DNA of 64,000 bases from Ruminococcus sp. (GCA_017471405.1 JAFUTK010000072.1:45495-109494); one strand, 5' to 3'. Shown: positions 8,964 through 18,025, counted from the stretch's first letter. The notes: a model not told the origin generated them from the letters alone. Numbers and translations are program-made.

Positions 8964-10703
8964 TCAGTGGCCTCTCTTAACATAAGGAGTGTGCAGATAC
9001 TTGTGTGCAACGTGGGAGTTGGGTGCCTCGAAGAACTCACCGTAGAGCATATCCATTACAGGGCTCTCGTGGGACTTTCTCAGCTCCAGCTTCTCGTCAA
9101 GGTCATACAGAGCCTTTGCTCTGATAGCCTTGAGGTCTACGTTGTTTCTTACGGTGTCGGGCTGATAGGGCTGTCCGCCGCCGTTGATGCAGCCGCCGGG
9201 GCAAGCCATGATCTCAACGAACTGATAGTCCTTTCTGCCGGCCTTGATGTCCTCAACGATAGCTCTTGCGTTAGCCAGACCGGAAGCAACAGCAACCTTG
9301 ACCTCAACGCCGCCTACGGTGTAGGTAGCCTCCTTGATGCCCTTGGTGCCTCTTACCTCGGTGAACTCCAGAGCCTTGGTGGAGCCGTCCAGCTTGTAGG
9401 CTGCGGTTCTGAGAGCCGCCTCCATAACGCCGCCGGTAGCGCCGAAGATAGCGCCAGCACCGGTAGCGGTCTCAAACGGATTGTCGAACTCCTCATCGGG
9501 GAGGGAGTTGAAGTCGAGGCCTGCACGCTTGATCATTCTTGCAAGCTCTCTGGTGGTGAGTGCTACGTCAACATCGTCATACTCGCCGGTTCTCTGCTCT
9601 TCTCTTGTTACCTCAAACTTCTTGGAGGTGCAGGGGATAACGCTGACAACGAACAGCTTGTTGGGGTCGATGTTGTTCTTCTGGCAGTAGTAGCTCTTGA
9701 GAACTGCGCCGAACATCTGCTGCGGGCTCTTGCAGCTGGAAAGATGAGGCAGGAAGTCGGGGTAGTAATGCTCGCAGAACTTTACCCAGCCCGGGCAGCA
9801 GGAGGTGAACATCGGCAGAGTGCCGCCGTTCTGGATCCTGTCGAGGAGCTCGTTGGCCTCCTCCATAATGGTCAGGTCAGCGGTAACGTCCATGTTGAAC
9901 ACCTTAACGTTGCCCAGTCTTCTGATGCCGGCAACCATCTTACCCTCAACGTTGGTGCCTACGGGGTTGCCGAAGGCCTCGCCCAGTGTTGCTCTTACGG
10001 AAGGAGCGGTGAAGAATACAACTTCCTTCTCGGGGTCAGCGATAGCGTTCCAAACGTCCTGAGTGTTGTCCTTCTCGGTGAGAGCGCCAACGGGACATGC
10101 AACGATGCACTGTCCGCAGCCTACGCAGGGAGCGTCAGCCAGGTCGCCGTCGAAGGCACAGCCAATGTGGGTGTTATAGCCTCTTCTGATCTCGCCGATG
10201 CAGGCGATGCTCTGAAGATTCTTACATGCAGCAACGCATCTCTTGCAGTTGATGCACTTGTTGTTATCTCTTACGATATAAGCCGAGGTGTCGTCGATCT
10301 CATATCTTGTGCCCTCATTGATGAAGCGGTCCTCATCAACGCCGTAGTCACGGGAAAGTCTCTGCAGCTCGCAGTTCTCGCTCCTCTCGCAGGAGAGGCA
10401 CTTCTTGTTATGTGTGGAGAGCAGCAGCTCGAGAGTGGTCTTTCTGGACTTTCTTACAGCAGCGGTATTGGTCTCAACCTCCATACCCTCCTCAACGGGG
10501 TATACGCAGGCAGCAGCCAGACCTCTTCTGTTCTTGATCTCAACTACGCAGACGCGGCAAGCGCCGATGCAGTTGACGTCCTTTAAGTAACAAAGCGAGG
10601 GAATATCAATGTTGGCAGTCTTTGCAGCCTGAAGTATGGTAGAGCCGGCAGGAACTTCAACATCTATACCGTTCACTTTGAGATGAACCATTGTGTTTTC
10701 CAT
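8964..10703 (-). CDS. hydA: [FeFe] hydrogenase catalytic subunit HydA
   Basis: A 579-residue [FeFe] hydrogenase that makes or oxidises H2. Domains in order: [2Fe-2S] ferredoxin domain (Cys38, 49, 52, 66); His-Cys3 [4Fe-4S] site (His98, Cys102, 105, 111); two [4Fe-4S] sites (Cys150/153/156/160 and Cys193/196/199/203); and the H-cluster domain with TSCCPGW (Cys302/303), VIPCTSKK (Cys358) and ACPGGCINGGGQ (Cys501/505). With HydB and HydC it matches the trimeric electron-bifurcating type that couples NADH and reduced ferredoxin to H2. The L2 motif has Ile where Met is usual (MPC). AAGGAGG precedes the ATG. Regenerating NAD+ during fermentation is the likely role. Confidence 0.96.
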   Translation of the reverse strand: MENTMVHLKVNGIDVEVPAGSTILQAAKTANIDIPSLCYLKDVNCIGACRVCVVEIKNRRGLAAACVYPVEEGMEVETNTAAVRKSRKTTLELLLSTHNKKCLSCERSENCELQRLSRDYGVDEDRFINEGTRYEIDDTSAYIVRDNNKCINCKRCVAACKNLQSIACIGEIRRGYNTHIGCAFDGDLADAPCVGCGQCIVACPVGALTEKDNTQDVWNAIADPEKEVVFFTAPSVRATLGEAFGNPVGTNVEGKMVAGIRRLGNVKVFNMDVTADLTIMEEANELLDRIQNGGTLPMFTSCCPGWVKFCEHYYPDFLPHLSSCKSPQQMFGAVLKSYYCQKNNIDPNKLFVVSVIPCTSKKFEVTREEQRTGEYDDVDVALTTRELARMIKRAGLDFNSLPDEEFDNPFETATGAGAIFGATGGVMEAALRTAAYKLDGSTKALEFTEVRGTKGIKEATYTVGGVEVKVAVASGLANARAIVEDIKAGRKDYQFVEIMACPGGCINGGGQPYQPDTVRNNVDLKAIRAKALYDLDEKLELRKSHESPVMDMLYGEFFEAPNSHVAHKYLHTPYVKRGH

Positions 10704-10723
10704 TTATCCTAACCTCCTTACTC

Positions 10724-12637
10724 TTACTTCTTGATGATCGCTGAGAACTTGCAGTTCGACTCGCAGACGCCGCACTTGATGCACTTTGCCTTGTCGATCT
10801 CATGCGCAGGCAGCTTCTTTCCGGGAGCGATGTAATCGGTCTTGGAGATCGCGTTTACAGGGCAGTTTCTTGCACAGAGGCCGCAGCCTATGCACTTGTC
10901 CTTGATGATCTCGAAGCTTACCAGGCTCTTGCAGACGCCGGCTGTGCAGTGCTTGTTCTCGATGTGGTCAACGTACTCGTCCTTGAAGTACTGGATAGTG
11001 GAAAGGATCGGGTTAGGAGCAGACTGACCCAGTGCGCAGAGCGAGGAGCTCTTCATATGGTTAGCCAGATCCTCGATGTTCTCGAGATCCTTCATATCGC
11101 CCTTACCGTCGGTGATCTTCTCCAGATACTGGAGCAGTCTTCTTGTACCTACGCGGCAGGGAGTACATTTACCGCAGCTCTCATCAACTGTGAAGTTAAG
11201 ATAGAACTTGGAGATATCGACCATACAGGTGTCCTCGTCCATAACGATGAGTCCGCCGGAGCCCATCATGGAGCCCAGCTTCATGAGGTTCTCATAGTCG
11301 ATAGGAGTGTCAATATACTGTGCGGGGATACATCCGCCGGAAGGTCCGCCTGTCTGAGCAGCCTTGAACTTCTTGCCATTGGGGATACCGCCGCCAATTT
11401 CCTCGATGATCTCGCGGAGAGTTGTTCCCATAGGAACCTCAACCAGACCAACGTTAGTGATCTTACCGCCGAGAGCGAATACCTTGGTGCCCTTGGAGGT
11501 CTCTGTACCCATAGAAGCGTACCACTCTGCGCCTCTGCGGATGATCTTGGGGATATTAGACCAGGTCTCAACGTTGTTGAGGATAGTCGGAACGCCGAAC
11601 AGACCCTTTACAGCCGGGAACGGAGGACGGGGTCTGGGCTCGCCTCTGTGGCCCTCGATGGAGTTCATCAGCGCAGTCTCCTCACCGCAGACGAAAGCGC
11701 CCGCGCCGAGACGAATCTCGATATCGAAATCGAAACCGCTGCCGAAGATGTCCTTGCCGAGGAAGCCGTACTCTCTTGCCTGAGCGATAGCTATCTTCAG
11801 TCTCTCAACTGCGATAGGATACTCAGCTCTTACATAGATGTAGCCCTGATGAGCACCGATAGCATAGCCAGCGATAGTCATAGCCTCGAGAACAGCGTGG
11901 GGGTCGCCCTCAAGGATAGATCTATCCATGAATGCACCCGGGTCGCCCTCGTCAGCGTTACAGCATACATACTTAACGTCGCCCTTGGAGGCCTTTGCGA
12001 ATGCCCACTTTCTTCCGGTGGGGAATCCGCCGCCGCCGCGTCCGCGGAGGCCGGAATCCAGCATGGTCTGGATAACGTCATCAGGAGTCATCTCGAACAG
12101 TACCTTATACAGAGCCTGATAGCCCTCGGTAGCGATATACTCCTTAACGTTCTCAGGGTCGATAACGCCGCAGTTCTCCAGAGCAATTCTCATCTGCTTC
12201 TTATAGAAGTCAGTGCCGGAGAGGGGGATAATAGAGCCGTCCTCATGAACGGTCTCCTTATAGAGGAGGTCCTTGCAGATATTTCCGCCGACGATATGCT
12301 CGTCAACGATCCTCTTCATATTCTCGGGCTTAACCTGAGAATAGAAGCAGCCCTCGGGATAAACAATCATAATGGGGCCAAGTGCGCAGAGACCGAAGCA
12401 GCCTGTCTTAACGACCAGAACTTCCTTGTCAACGCCCTGTGCCTTGAGCTCGTCCTCCAGAGCGGCAATTACCTTACGGCTGCCGGAAGAGGTACAGCCT
12501 GTACCTCCGCAGACCAGTATCTGCTTGCGGTAGCCGGTCTTTTCAGCCAGCTTTTCGCCTTCCTCGGCGATGATCTTTCTTACCTTGATAAGGTCCTCAT
12601 ATTCGGTCTTTATCTTGTTGAGATCTGCAACTGTCAT
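10724..12637 (-). CDS. hydB: HydB, NuoF-like flavoprotein subunit of the bifurcating hydrogenase
   Basis: A 637-residue diaphorase subunit. Seen in order: an N-terminal thioredoxin-like [2Fe-2S] domain (VCGGTGCTSSGS through CFGLC); the NuoF core with the glycine-rich NADH site GLRGRGGGGFPTG and the FMN region CNADEGDPGAF; the [4Fe-4S] motif SCGKCTPCRVG; and a C-terminal pair of ferredoxin motifs (CIGCGLCARNC and CIKCGVCESNC). The role is NADH oxidation/reduction with FMN and electron transfer to or from HydA. Its ATG overlaps the hydC stop by one base (TAATG) and hydA follows 20 bp later, so the three subunits are translated in sequence. Confidence 0.95.
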   Translation of the reverse strand: MTVADLNKIKTEYEDLIKVRKIIAEEGEKLAEKTGYRKQILVCGGTGCTSSGSRKVIAALEDELKAQGVDKEVLVVKTGCFGLCALGPIMIVYPEGCFYSQVKPENMKRIVDEHIVGGNICKDLLYKETVHEDGSIIPLSGTDFYKKQMRIALENCGVIDPENVKEYIATEGYQALYKVLFEMTPDDVIQTMLDSGLRGRGGGGFPTGRKWAFAKASKGDVKYVCCNADEGDPGAFMDRSILEGDPHAVLEAMTIAGYAIGAHQGYIYVRAEYPIAVERLKIAIAQAREYGFLGKDIFGSGFDFDIEIRLGAGAFVCGEETALMNSIEGHRGEPRPRPPFPAVKGLFGVPTILNNVETWSNIPKIIRRGAEWYASMGTETSKGTKVFALGGKITNVGLVEVPMGTTLREIIEEIGGGIPNGKKFKAAQTGGPSGGCIPAQYIDTPIDYENLMKLGSMMGSGGLIVMDEDTCMVDISKFYLNFTVDESCGKCTPCRVGTRRLLQYLEKITDGKGDMKDLENIEDLANHMKSSSLCALGQSAPNPILSTIQYFKDEYVDHIENKHCTAGVCKSLVSFEIIKDKCIGCGLCARNCPVNAISKTDYIAPGKKLPAHEIDKAKCIKCGVCESNCKFSAIIKK

Positions 12638-13146
12638 TATTTATCGGCACCTCCTTTGGAATAGGAATCCAAGATCTTGCCCACCTGATCGGGAGTGATC
12701 TTTCCGTAAACGTCATCGTCGATGGTCATTACGGGAGCAAGTCCGCAGGCACCAACGCAGCGGCAGGCGTCGATGGAGAACTTTCCGTCCAAGGTGCACT
12801 GACCCGACTTGATGCCCAGCTTGTTCTCAACGGCCTCAAGAATCTTGTCCGAGCCCTTAACATAACAAGCCGTACCGAGACAGACACTGATTCTGTGCTC
12901 ACCCTTGGGAGTCAGCGAGAACTGCGAATAGAATGTCGCAACACCGAACACCTCGGAAAGCGACACGCCCAGACCGTCTGCGATCATTTTCTGGACTTCT
13001 ACGGGAAGATAGCCGTAGATACCCTGTGCCTCCTGAAGAGTAGGCATAAGTCCTCCCGGCTGATCGCGGTGAGCTTCGATGACTTTCATAAGCTCTGCTT
13101 CCTGCTCGGGAGTGCCCTTGAACGGGATCAGGGTTTTTTCACTCAT
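12637..13146 (-). CDS. hydC: HydC, NuoE-like [2Fe-2S] subunit of the hydrogenase
   Basis: A 169-residue thioredoxin-like ferredoxin of the NuoE family. The [2Fe-2S] ligands are in CLGTAC and CRCVGAC, separated by about 36 residues as usual. It passes electrons between HydB and other centres of the HydABC complex. The start is the ATG at 13146 preceded by AGGAGGTTATGTT; an upstream in-frame extension is not conserved. First gene of the hydC-hydB-hydA operon, with a consensus promoter about 100 bp upstream. The order C-B-A is the one common in Clostridia. Confidence 0.94.
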   Translation of the reverse strand: MSEKTLIPFKGTPEQEAELMKVIEAHRDQPGGLMPTLQEAQGIYGYLPVEVQKMIADGLGVSLSEVFGVATFYSQFSLTPKGEHRISVCLGTACYVKGSDKILEAVENKLGIKSGQCTLDGKFSIDACRCVGACGLAPVMTIDDDVYGKITPDQVGKILDSYSKGGADK

Positions 13147-13243
13147 AACATAACCTCCTACAAATATTTTCTTCAGAGCGCCGCAAAACCGCGCTCTTAT
13201 CAAGCTTTATGACGGATGCGCAGAGCATACCGTTATATAGTTA

Positions 13244-13272
13244 ATTATATATCAATTCACTCTCAATTGCAA
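13244..13272 (-). promoter_or_regulatory. Promoter of the hydCBA operon
   Basis: Minus strand: -35 TTGCAA (13267-13272), 17-bp spacer, -10 TATAAT (13244-13249). The predicted 5' leader is about 90 nt. Confidence 0.75.
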
Positions 13273-13360
13273 GCGTTTTAACAAACATTTAAAATATTGC
13301 GCCGCTTTTTGTCGATATTACACTAACCGCGCCCGATATTTTGGTCAAACCGCCGCCGAA

Positions 13361-13521
13361 CAAAATTAAAAGCCCGAAAAACCGCGAAAATACGCTGTCT
13401 GAACGGGCTGTTAATATCTGTTTGTGCTGTGGTGTCTATTTCCCGGCAGTTATCGGGTATGCCGTTATGCACATATCCCATATTACTGATAGGTTATCTT
13501 CGTCTGTCTTTCTGCCGGTGC
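13361..13521 (-). ncRNA. Candidate small structured RNA with its own promoter and terminator
   Basis: About 160 nt between a strong promoter (13528-13556) and a terminator. The terminator stem is AGCCCG/CGGGCT (13371-13376 and 13404-13409), with an inner GCG/CGC pair and a UUUAAUUUU tail. Near the 5' end, CCGGCAG and CTGCCGG enclose about 60 nt that can form inner helices (one pairs GGG with CCC around AUAUGUGC). There is no ribosome site and no open frame of note. The RNA ends about 90 nt before the hydC promoter, so it looks independent of hyd. It could be a regulatory RNA such as a 6S-like RNA, but I could not match any known family. Confidence 0.5.
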
Positions 13522-13527
13522 GATGCT

Positions 13528-13556
13528 ATTATAACAGGTGCAGGCCTGCTTGTCAA
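13528..13556 (-). promoter_or_regulatory. Strong consensus promoter of the candidate small RNA
   Basis: Minus strand: perfect -35 TTGACA (13551-13556), 17-bp spacer, perfect -10 TATAAT (13528-13533). It lies just beyond the stop of the GH5 gene and points toward hydC. It closely resembles the speA promoter at 43301-43329, including GC-rich spacer bases containing GCAGG-type sequence. Confidence 0.8.
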
Positions 13557-13599
13557 GCCCTTTTGAGGTGGTAAATACTGGGCTTTCTGCTGCATTTTA

Positions 13600-14658
13600 T
13601 CAGCCGAACACCGTACACTTCTTCGAGGTGGCCTTGATGCCGTACTCGCCGTTTACCAGGGGCTCTCCCCACTCCGGCGAAAGCTTGCTGCCGGCCCAGT
13701 CATAGGAGAGGTCAAGGTACTCGACTCCGCCGCCGTTGCCCTTCCAGCTCCAGCCCAGCCAGCCGATACCATTTTCCTCGCAGTATTCCATAATGTAGCC
13801 CTCGTCCACATCTCCGTCCGAGTGCTTGTAGCCGAACTCCCCGACGCAGACGCAGAGATCCTGGTCTGTAACGCCCGTCAGATTATCCCTGATGGTCTTT
13901 TCGTTTTTGCCCGCCGAGCCGTACATATGTATGGAGAACATAGTGTTCCTGTCGGGGTCGGACTCAAAGACCTGCTTGCCCTTCTCCTTGATGGACTTGC
14001 CGTACTGTCCCCAACCGGCGGCGTCCACCATTATGGTGTTCTTTATGCCGGCCTCACGCAGCTGAGGGATAACGGTGGTGTAGCCCTTTGCCCAGGTATC
14101 GGTCTTCCACTGCCCCACCCACTCGTTAGCGATGTTCAGGATAACATAGTCCTCCTTGCCGATGAGGGCGTCCTTCATCTCTATCCAGAAATCGGCGGCT
14201 GCCTGAAGGTCGTCGATGCTGTCCTTGCCGGTGGCGTCGTGGACCTCAACTACTGCCACCATCTCGAACTTCTTGCAAAGGTCGGTAAGCAAATTGATGT
14301 TGGATACCGAGTCCTTGTTCCACTGCACTCCGTCGGCGAGGACGATGCGCACGCAGTTGGCCTCGGTCTTGTCGATGCCCTCCAGTGCGTCGAAATCGCT
14401 GCTGGCAAACCAGCTGTGGGCGTGATTTACACCGCGCATAATGAACTCGTTGCCGTTAGCGTCCAGCAGCTTGGTGCCGCTGACCGTAAACCCGGGAACA
14501 CTCTCCACCGGTGCCGAGGGCTCGTGAGTACTGCTTTCTGAGGTTGTGGTGGTGGTAGTAGTTTCAGCGGGAGCGCTCTCTGTGTTCGAGCTATCGCTGT
14601 CACCGCAGGAGGCCAGCAGCAGTGCTGCGGGCAGAACAAGTGAAAGAAGCTTCTTCAT
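13600..14658 (-). CDS. Lipoprotein GH5 glycoside hydrolase (subfamily 8 mannanase-like)
   Basis: A 352-residue secreted enzyme. The signal peptide ends in lipobox LLASC (Cys18), followed by a Ser/Thr/Glu-rich linker to about residue 50 and a GH5 TIM barrel. The acid/base Glu is in NIANEW and the nucleophile Glu in CVGEFGY. The motif RGVNHAHSWF is typical of GH5_8 beta-1,4-mannanases, so cell-bound cleavage of mannan or glucomannan is the likely activity. There is no dockerin or carbohydrate-binding module. The gene starts 4 bp after the proA stop codon, so it appears to be the last gene of the proline operon, an odd partner. Confidence 0.88.
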   Translation of the reverse strand: MKKLLSLVLPAALLLASCGDSDSSNTESAPAETTTTTTTSESSTHEPSAPVESVPGFTVSGTKLLDANGNEFIMRGVNHAHSWFASSDFDALEGIDKTEANCVRIVLADGVQWNKDSVSNINLLTDLCKKFEMVAVVEVHDATGKDSIDDLQAAADFWIEMKDALIGKEDYVILNIANEWVGQWKTDTWAKGYTTVIPQLREAGIKNTIMVDAAGWGQYGKSIKEKGKQVFESDPDRNTMFSIHMYGSAGKNEKTIRDNLTGVTDQDLCVCVGEFGYKHSDGDVDEGYIMEYCEENGIGWLGWSWKGNGGGVEYLDLSYDWAGSKLSPEWGEPLVNGEYGIKATSKKCTVFG

Positions 14659-14662
14659 AGTT

Positions 14663-15916
14663 TTATCCTCTTATCTGTCCCTCACCGTCGATGAGGTATT
14701 TTACTGTTGTCAGCTCCCTGAGACCCATAGGCCCTCTGGCGTGGAGCTTCTGCGTAGAAATGCCTATCTCGGCGCCGAGGCCGAACTCCTCGCCGTCGGT
14801 AAATCTGGTGGAGCAGTTTACATAGACGCAGGCGGCGTCCACTCTCTTCTTGAACTCGTTGGCGGCAAAGAGGCTCTCGGTGACGATGCACTCGGAATGT
14901 CCGGTGGAGTATTTTGCAATATGCTCCAGAGCCTGGGCTATATCGTCCACCACCCTTACAGCCAGAATATAGTCGCCGAACTCGGTGGCGTAGTCGTCCT
15001 CGTCGGCGGGACGGACATTTGCAACGCCCAGTATCATTCTGGTGAGGTCGCAGCCCCGGAGCTCCACGTTGTGCTCGTCCAGCCTTGCCTTCATTTTAGG
15101 CAGGAACTCATCCGCGATATCCCGGTGCACCAGCACAGTCTCGATAGCGTTGCAGACTGAGGGGCGCTGGGTCTTGCCGTTGTCCACGATATTCACCGCC
15201 ATATCAATGTCGGCGCTCTCGTCAACGTAAACGTGGCAGTTGCCTGTGCCGGTCTCGATGACCGGAACAGTGGCGTTCTGCACCACAGCCTTGATAAGCT
15301 GTGCGCCGCCTCTGGGGATAAGCACGTCTATAAGTCCGTTGGCTCTCATCATATCGGTAGCGATGCCCCTGTCGGTGTCCTCAACCAGCTGAATGATGTT
15401 GGGGTCAAAGCCGGCAGTCTTTACCGCCTGACGCATAAGAGCCGCCAGCATTTTGTTGGTGTTGAGAGCTTCCTTGCCGCCCCGGAGGATAACGCAGTTG
15501 CCGCTCTTTAAGCAAAGCGCCGCGGCGTCCACCGTAACGTTGGGCCTTGCCTCATATATCATTCCCACCACGCCCATAGGAACTCTTATCTTGGTGATGC
15601 GCATACCGTTGGGGCGGGTGCCGCCGCCGATGACCTCACCTGCCGGGTCGTCCAGCATGGTCAGCTTCTCACAGGCAGAGGCGATAGCGTCGATGCGCTT
15701 TTCGTCAAGGCGGAGCCTGTCCTGCATCGAGACGGTCATATTGCGCCTTACGGCATTCTCCATATCGAGCTCATTGGCCTCGATTATCTTCGGGGCGCAT
15801 CTGCGCAGGATATGCGCGATTTCCATAAGAGCATCGTTCTTCTGCGACGAGGTGGCGTTTGCCAGCTCGGTCTTGCAGGCTCTTGCGTTCATTCCTAGTG
15901 TCTGGATATAGGTCAT
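14663..15916 (-). CDS. proA: Glutamate-5-semialdehyde dehydrogenase (gamma-glutamyl phosphate reductase)
   Basis: A 417-residue NADPH-dependent aldehyde dehydrogenase superfamily enzyme. It reduces gamma-glutamyl phosphate to glutamate semialdehyde, the second step of proline synthesis. Family features seen: MIYEARPNVTVDAAALCLKSGN, the catalytic Cys region KTQRPSVCNAIETVLVH, and NCSTRFTDGEEFGLGAEIGIS. Its length is typical. It overlaps the preceding membrane protein gene by 4 bp (ATGA) and is separated from proB by three unrelated genes on the same strand. proC is not in the window. Confidence 0.96.
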   Translation of the reverse strand: MTYIQTLGMNARACKTELANATSSQKNDALMEIAHILRRCAPKIIEANELDMENAVRRNMTVSMQDRLRLDEKRIDAIASACEKLTMLDDPAGEVIGGGTRPNGMRITKIRVPMGVVGMIYEARPNVTVDAAALCLKSGNCVILRGGKEALNTNKMLAALMRQAVKTAGFDPNIIQLVEDTDRGIATDMMRANGLIDVLIPRGGAQLIKAVVQNATVPVIETGTGNCHVYVDESADIDMAVNIVDNGKTQRPSVCNAIETVLVHRDIADEFLPKMKARLDEHNVELRGCDLTRMILGVANVRPADEDDYATEFGDYILAVRVVDDIAQALEHIAKYSTGHSECIVTESLFAANEFKKRVDAACVYVNCSTRFTDGEEFGLGAEIGISTQKLHARGPMGLRELTTVKYLIDGEGQIRG

Positions 15917-16533
15917 AGCTCATCTCTCCCGTTTGTTAAGTCTTCTATATTCTGCTCCGCATTCTCCGCGGGGCCTGATTCCCTTTTGAGACTGATTATA
16001 ATTAAGAATAAAATAAGGTTAAATAACAGCAGCACAACAAGAGTTATTATCGCTCCCGATAAACAGTACCAGAAGTATTCGGGGCTTATCTTTACCGCGT
16101 TTGTCAGAACTTCGTCGTATCTCTGCGGGTCGGAGCTATCCCTTGCCGTTTCGCCCTCGCCCTGAGTGTAGATTATTACAGGCGAAAACCCCAGCCTTGT
16201 TATCAGCGGAAGGGTTGCGTTTCCCTCCGGGACGGCGATAGTCGTTCCTCCTGAAAAGAAGCCTTTGACCTCGCGGAAAACATAGTATCCGTTTTCCGTC
16301 CCCTGATATTTAACGCTGTCGAACAGCCCGCCGCCGTAGGACTCATATTTTTTCCTTTCGGACTTATTTATCTCAGCCGAAAGAAAGCTCACCACCAAAG
16401 CCAGCGCCACAAGCCCGTAAAGCAGAATGTTTACGATGCGCACAGGCTTTTTCAGTCTGCCCTCCGCAAGCATTAAATTACATACAGTGAACACTGCAAG
16501 AGCCAATGCTCCTATCACAAGATACAAGGTCAT
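15913..16533 (-). CDS. Predicted membrane protein of unknown function
   Basis: A 206-residue protein with two N-terminal membrane helices (about residues 3-22 and 35-53), an extracytoplasmic region of about 110 residues, one long C-terminal helix (about residues 152-185) and an acidic tail. No known motif. The start is the ATG at 16533 with GAGGGG upstream; the GTG three codons earlier lies within the ribosome site. The stop overlaps the proA start (ATGA), so it is cotranscribed with proA. Confidence 0.75.
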   Translation of the reverse strand: MTLYLVIGALALAVFTVCNLMLAEGRLKKPVRIVNILLYGLVALALVVSFLSAEINKSERKKYESYGGGLFDSVKYQGTENGYYVFREVKGFFSGGTTIAVPEGNATLPLITRLGFSPVIIYTQGEGETARDSSDPQRYDEVLTNAVKISPEYFWYCLSGAIITLVVLLLFNLILFLIIISLKRESGPAENAEQNIEDLTNGRDEL

Positions 16534-16545
16534 AGCTGTCACCCC

Positions 16546-17175
16546 TCAGTGCCTTATCCATGCATACTTGTATTCGTCAAAGTGCTCTCCCCTGCCGGCG
16601 AGGGCATTAAGCTCCCTGCGGCAGAAGGCAGTGGTAAGGACTATGTATTCATCGGCCCTCTGCTCGGTGAAGAATACCGTCTCACCCTCCGGCCGTGCGG
16701 TGAAATCCCGCTGCATATCCTTGATGAAGCCGTAGGCGTCCAGACCGAAATCGGTGACCACCAGCTCCTCGTCTATCCTCTTGGAGGCGACGGGGAGCCT
16801 CAGGCCGTATTTGTCGATAACGTATCTGTTAGTCAGCTCGTAGTCGTGGTGGAGGATATCTATATTCCCCTCCGGGCGGGGGTCGTAGTGCTTGAGGGTG
16901 TACATAAAGTAGCGGAACATTATATCCTCCAGCAGGTGGAGGTAATATCCGAGATAGAATTCATCGTGAGCAAGCCAGCTGGCATACCTCTCCCGGAAGG
17001 TAGTAAGGTCAAGGGTCTTTTTCGTCCCGTCATAGGGGAAGATAGGGAAATGCGCCGTCTTGTCCGGGGCGGCGTCCGGCACTACCGAGCCCAAATAGAA
17101 CCGCTCGGTATCCTTGATAGCTCCGCTTTTGGCAAGCTCATAGGCTATCGCCAGATGTATTATCCTTGAAGCCAA
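16546..17175 (-). CDS. Zinc-dependent phospholipase C-like hydrolase
   Basis: A 209-residue protein. The opening RIIHLAIAYELAK, the GSVVPDA segment and the pattern GYYLHLLEDIMFR match the clostridial family annotated as zinc-dependent phospholipase C-like or S1/P1-type all-helical hydrolases, in which these His and Asp residues bind metal. No signal peptide is seen, so a cytoplasmic role is likely and the true substrate is unknown. It begins 1 bp after the YhfC gene and ends 12 bp before the membrane protein gene. Confidence 0.65.
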   Translation of the reverse strand: MASRIIHLAIAYELAKSGAIKDTERFYLGSVVPDAAPDKTAHFPIFPYDGTKKTLDLTTFRERYASWLAHDEFYLGYYLHLLEDIMFRYFMYTLKHYDPRPEGNIDILHHDYELTNRYVIDKYGLRLPVASKRIDEELVVTDFGLDAYGFIKDMQRDFTARPEGETVFFTEQRADEYIVLTTAFCRRELNALAGRGEHFDEYKYAWIRH

Positions 17176-17176
17176 G

Positions 17177-17980
17177 CTATCCGCCTCCTTGCTCCCTTTG
17201 GGTCAGCTTCTTCCAGTAGAAATATGTAAACACTATGGGTGCTGCCGTTATGATAATCTCCGCTGTCATGGGCAGCGGCACCTTAAGCCAGACTATCACC
17301 GGCGGCAGGCAGTTGGCAACAGTATGCATTATCATGGCACACACCAGCAAAAAGCCCTTGCCCTCGTAGTGCACGGCAATCAGCACCAGCACCGACATTG
17401 CGATGTGGAACAGCATACTCTCCAGCCCGGAAGCTGTCATCAGCAGGCTGCCAAACAGCGAGTTGTCCGCGATATCGGCGAGCTTTTGGATAAATGCCTG
17501 CGCACGCTCCGGGTCCATTCCCGCAGTCATAGCCGCAAGTCCCTTGCTGTTGCACTCCAGCCCCCATACAAGGAAATTTATCGTCTGCATCATTCCCGCC
17601 AGCCACAGCTCGCAGCCTCCGTGACCTATGCCGTAGGAGACGGCGTCCTCAAACTCGCTGCGGTCCTTCAGCGGGTATTTCATTGCGATATACCGCCCCG
17701 CCTCCTCCAGCACTCCCGAAAGCAGTGCCGACAACAAGTAAAACAGCGCCGGAAAGCCTCTGACGCTGTCGGTGAGAATGATCTCCCGCAGCAGCGCCCT
17801 CACCCAGGAGAGCACCATATACGTCACAAAGCCCGCAGCCAGCGGCAGCAGAGATGCCCGGCTGCTTTTGCGCCTAAGCAGCACAAACAGCACTATGGGG
17901 CAGGCCAGCTGAAACAGTATCTCCAGCACATAGCCCAGAAGGGCTTCTCCGGAGAAGGTGAGCTCCTGAACTGTTTCCAT
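17177..17980 (-). CDS. YhfC-family intramembrane metalloprotease-like protein
   Basis: A 267-residue protein with about seven membrane helices. The motifs VLEEAGRYIAMKY (EExxR), SYGIGHGGCE and a C-terminal His in a membrane helix fit the YhfC family, which is related to CAAX-type (Abi/CPBP) intramembrane proteases. The substrate is unknown. The start is the ATG at 17980 with AGGTGGAG upstream; a GTG three codons earlier was rejected. It lies 45 bp after proB and 1 bp before the phospholipase-like gene. Confidence 0.75.
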   Translation of the reverse strand: METVQELTFSGEALLGYVLEILFQLACPIVLFVLLRRKSSRASLLPLAAGFVTYMVLSWVRALLREIILTDSVRGFPALFYLLSALLSGVLEEAGRYIAMKYPLKDRSEFEDAVSYGIGHGGCELWLAGMMQTINFLVWGLECNSKGLAAMTAGMDPERAQAFIQKLADIADNSLFGSLLMTASGLESMLFHIAMSVLVLIAVHYEGKGFLLVCAMIMHTVANCLPPVIVWLKVPLPMTAEIIITAAPIVFTYFYWKKLTQREQGGG

Positions 17981-18025
17981 ATGCTCCACCTGCTTTCAGA
18001 CAAATTCGGCGCGGGGAACGCGGGA

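Noticed and set aside
8967-12664. Very long open frames on the plus strand opposite hydA and hydB (539 and 620 codons)
   Set aside because: They mirror the strong codon bias of the real genes, have no ribosome sites and yield Leu/Ala/Val/Ser-rich low-information proteins without known motifs.
13361-13521. A purine-type riboswitch, suggested by the AATATGG loop-like sequence
   Set aside because: The core J2/3 and L3 elements of that class are missing and the RNA ends in a terminator well before hydC with a separate promoter between.
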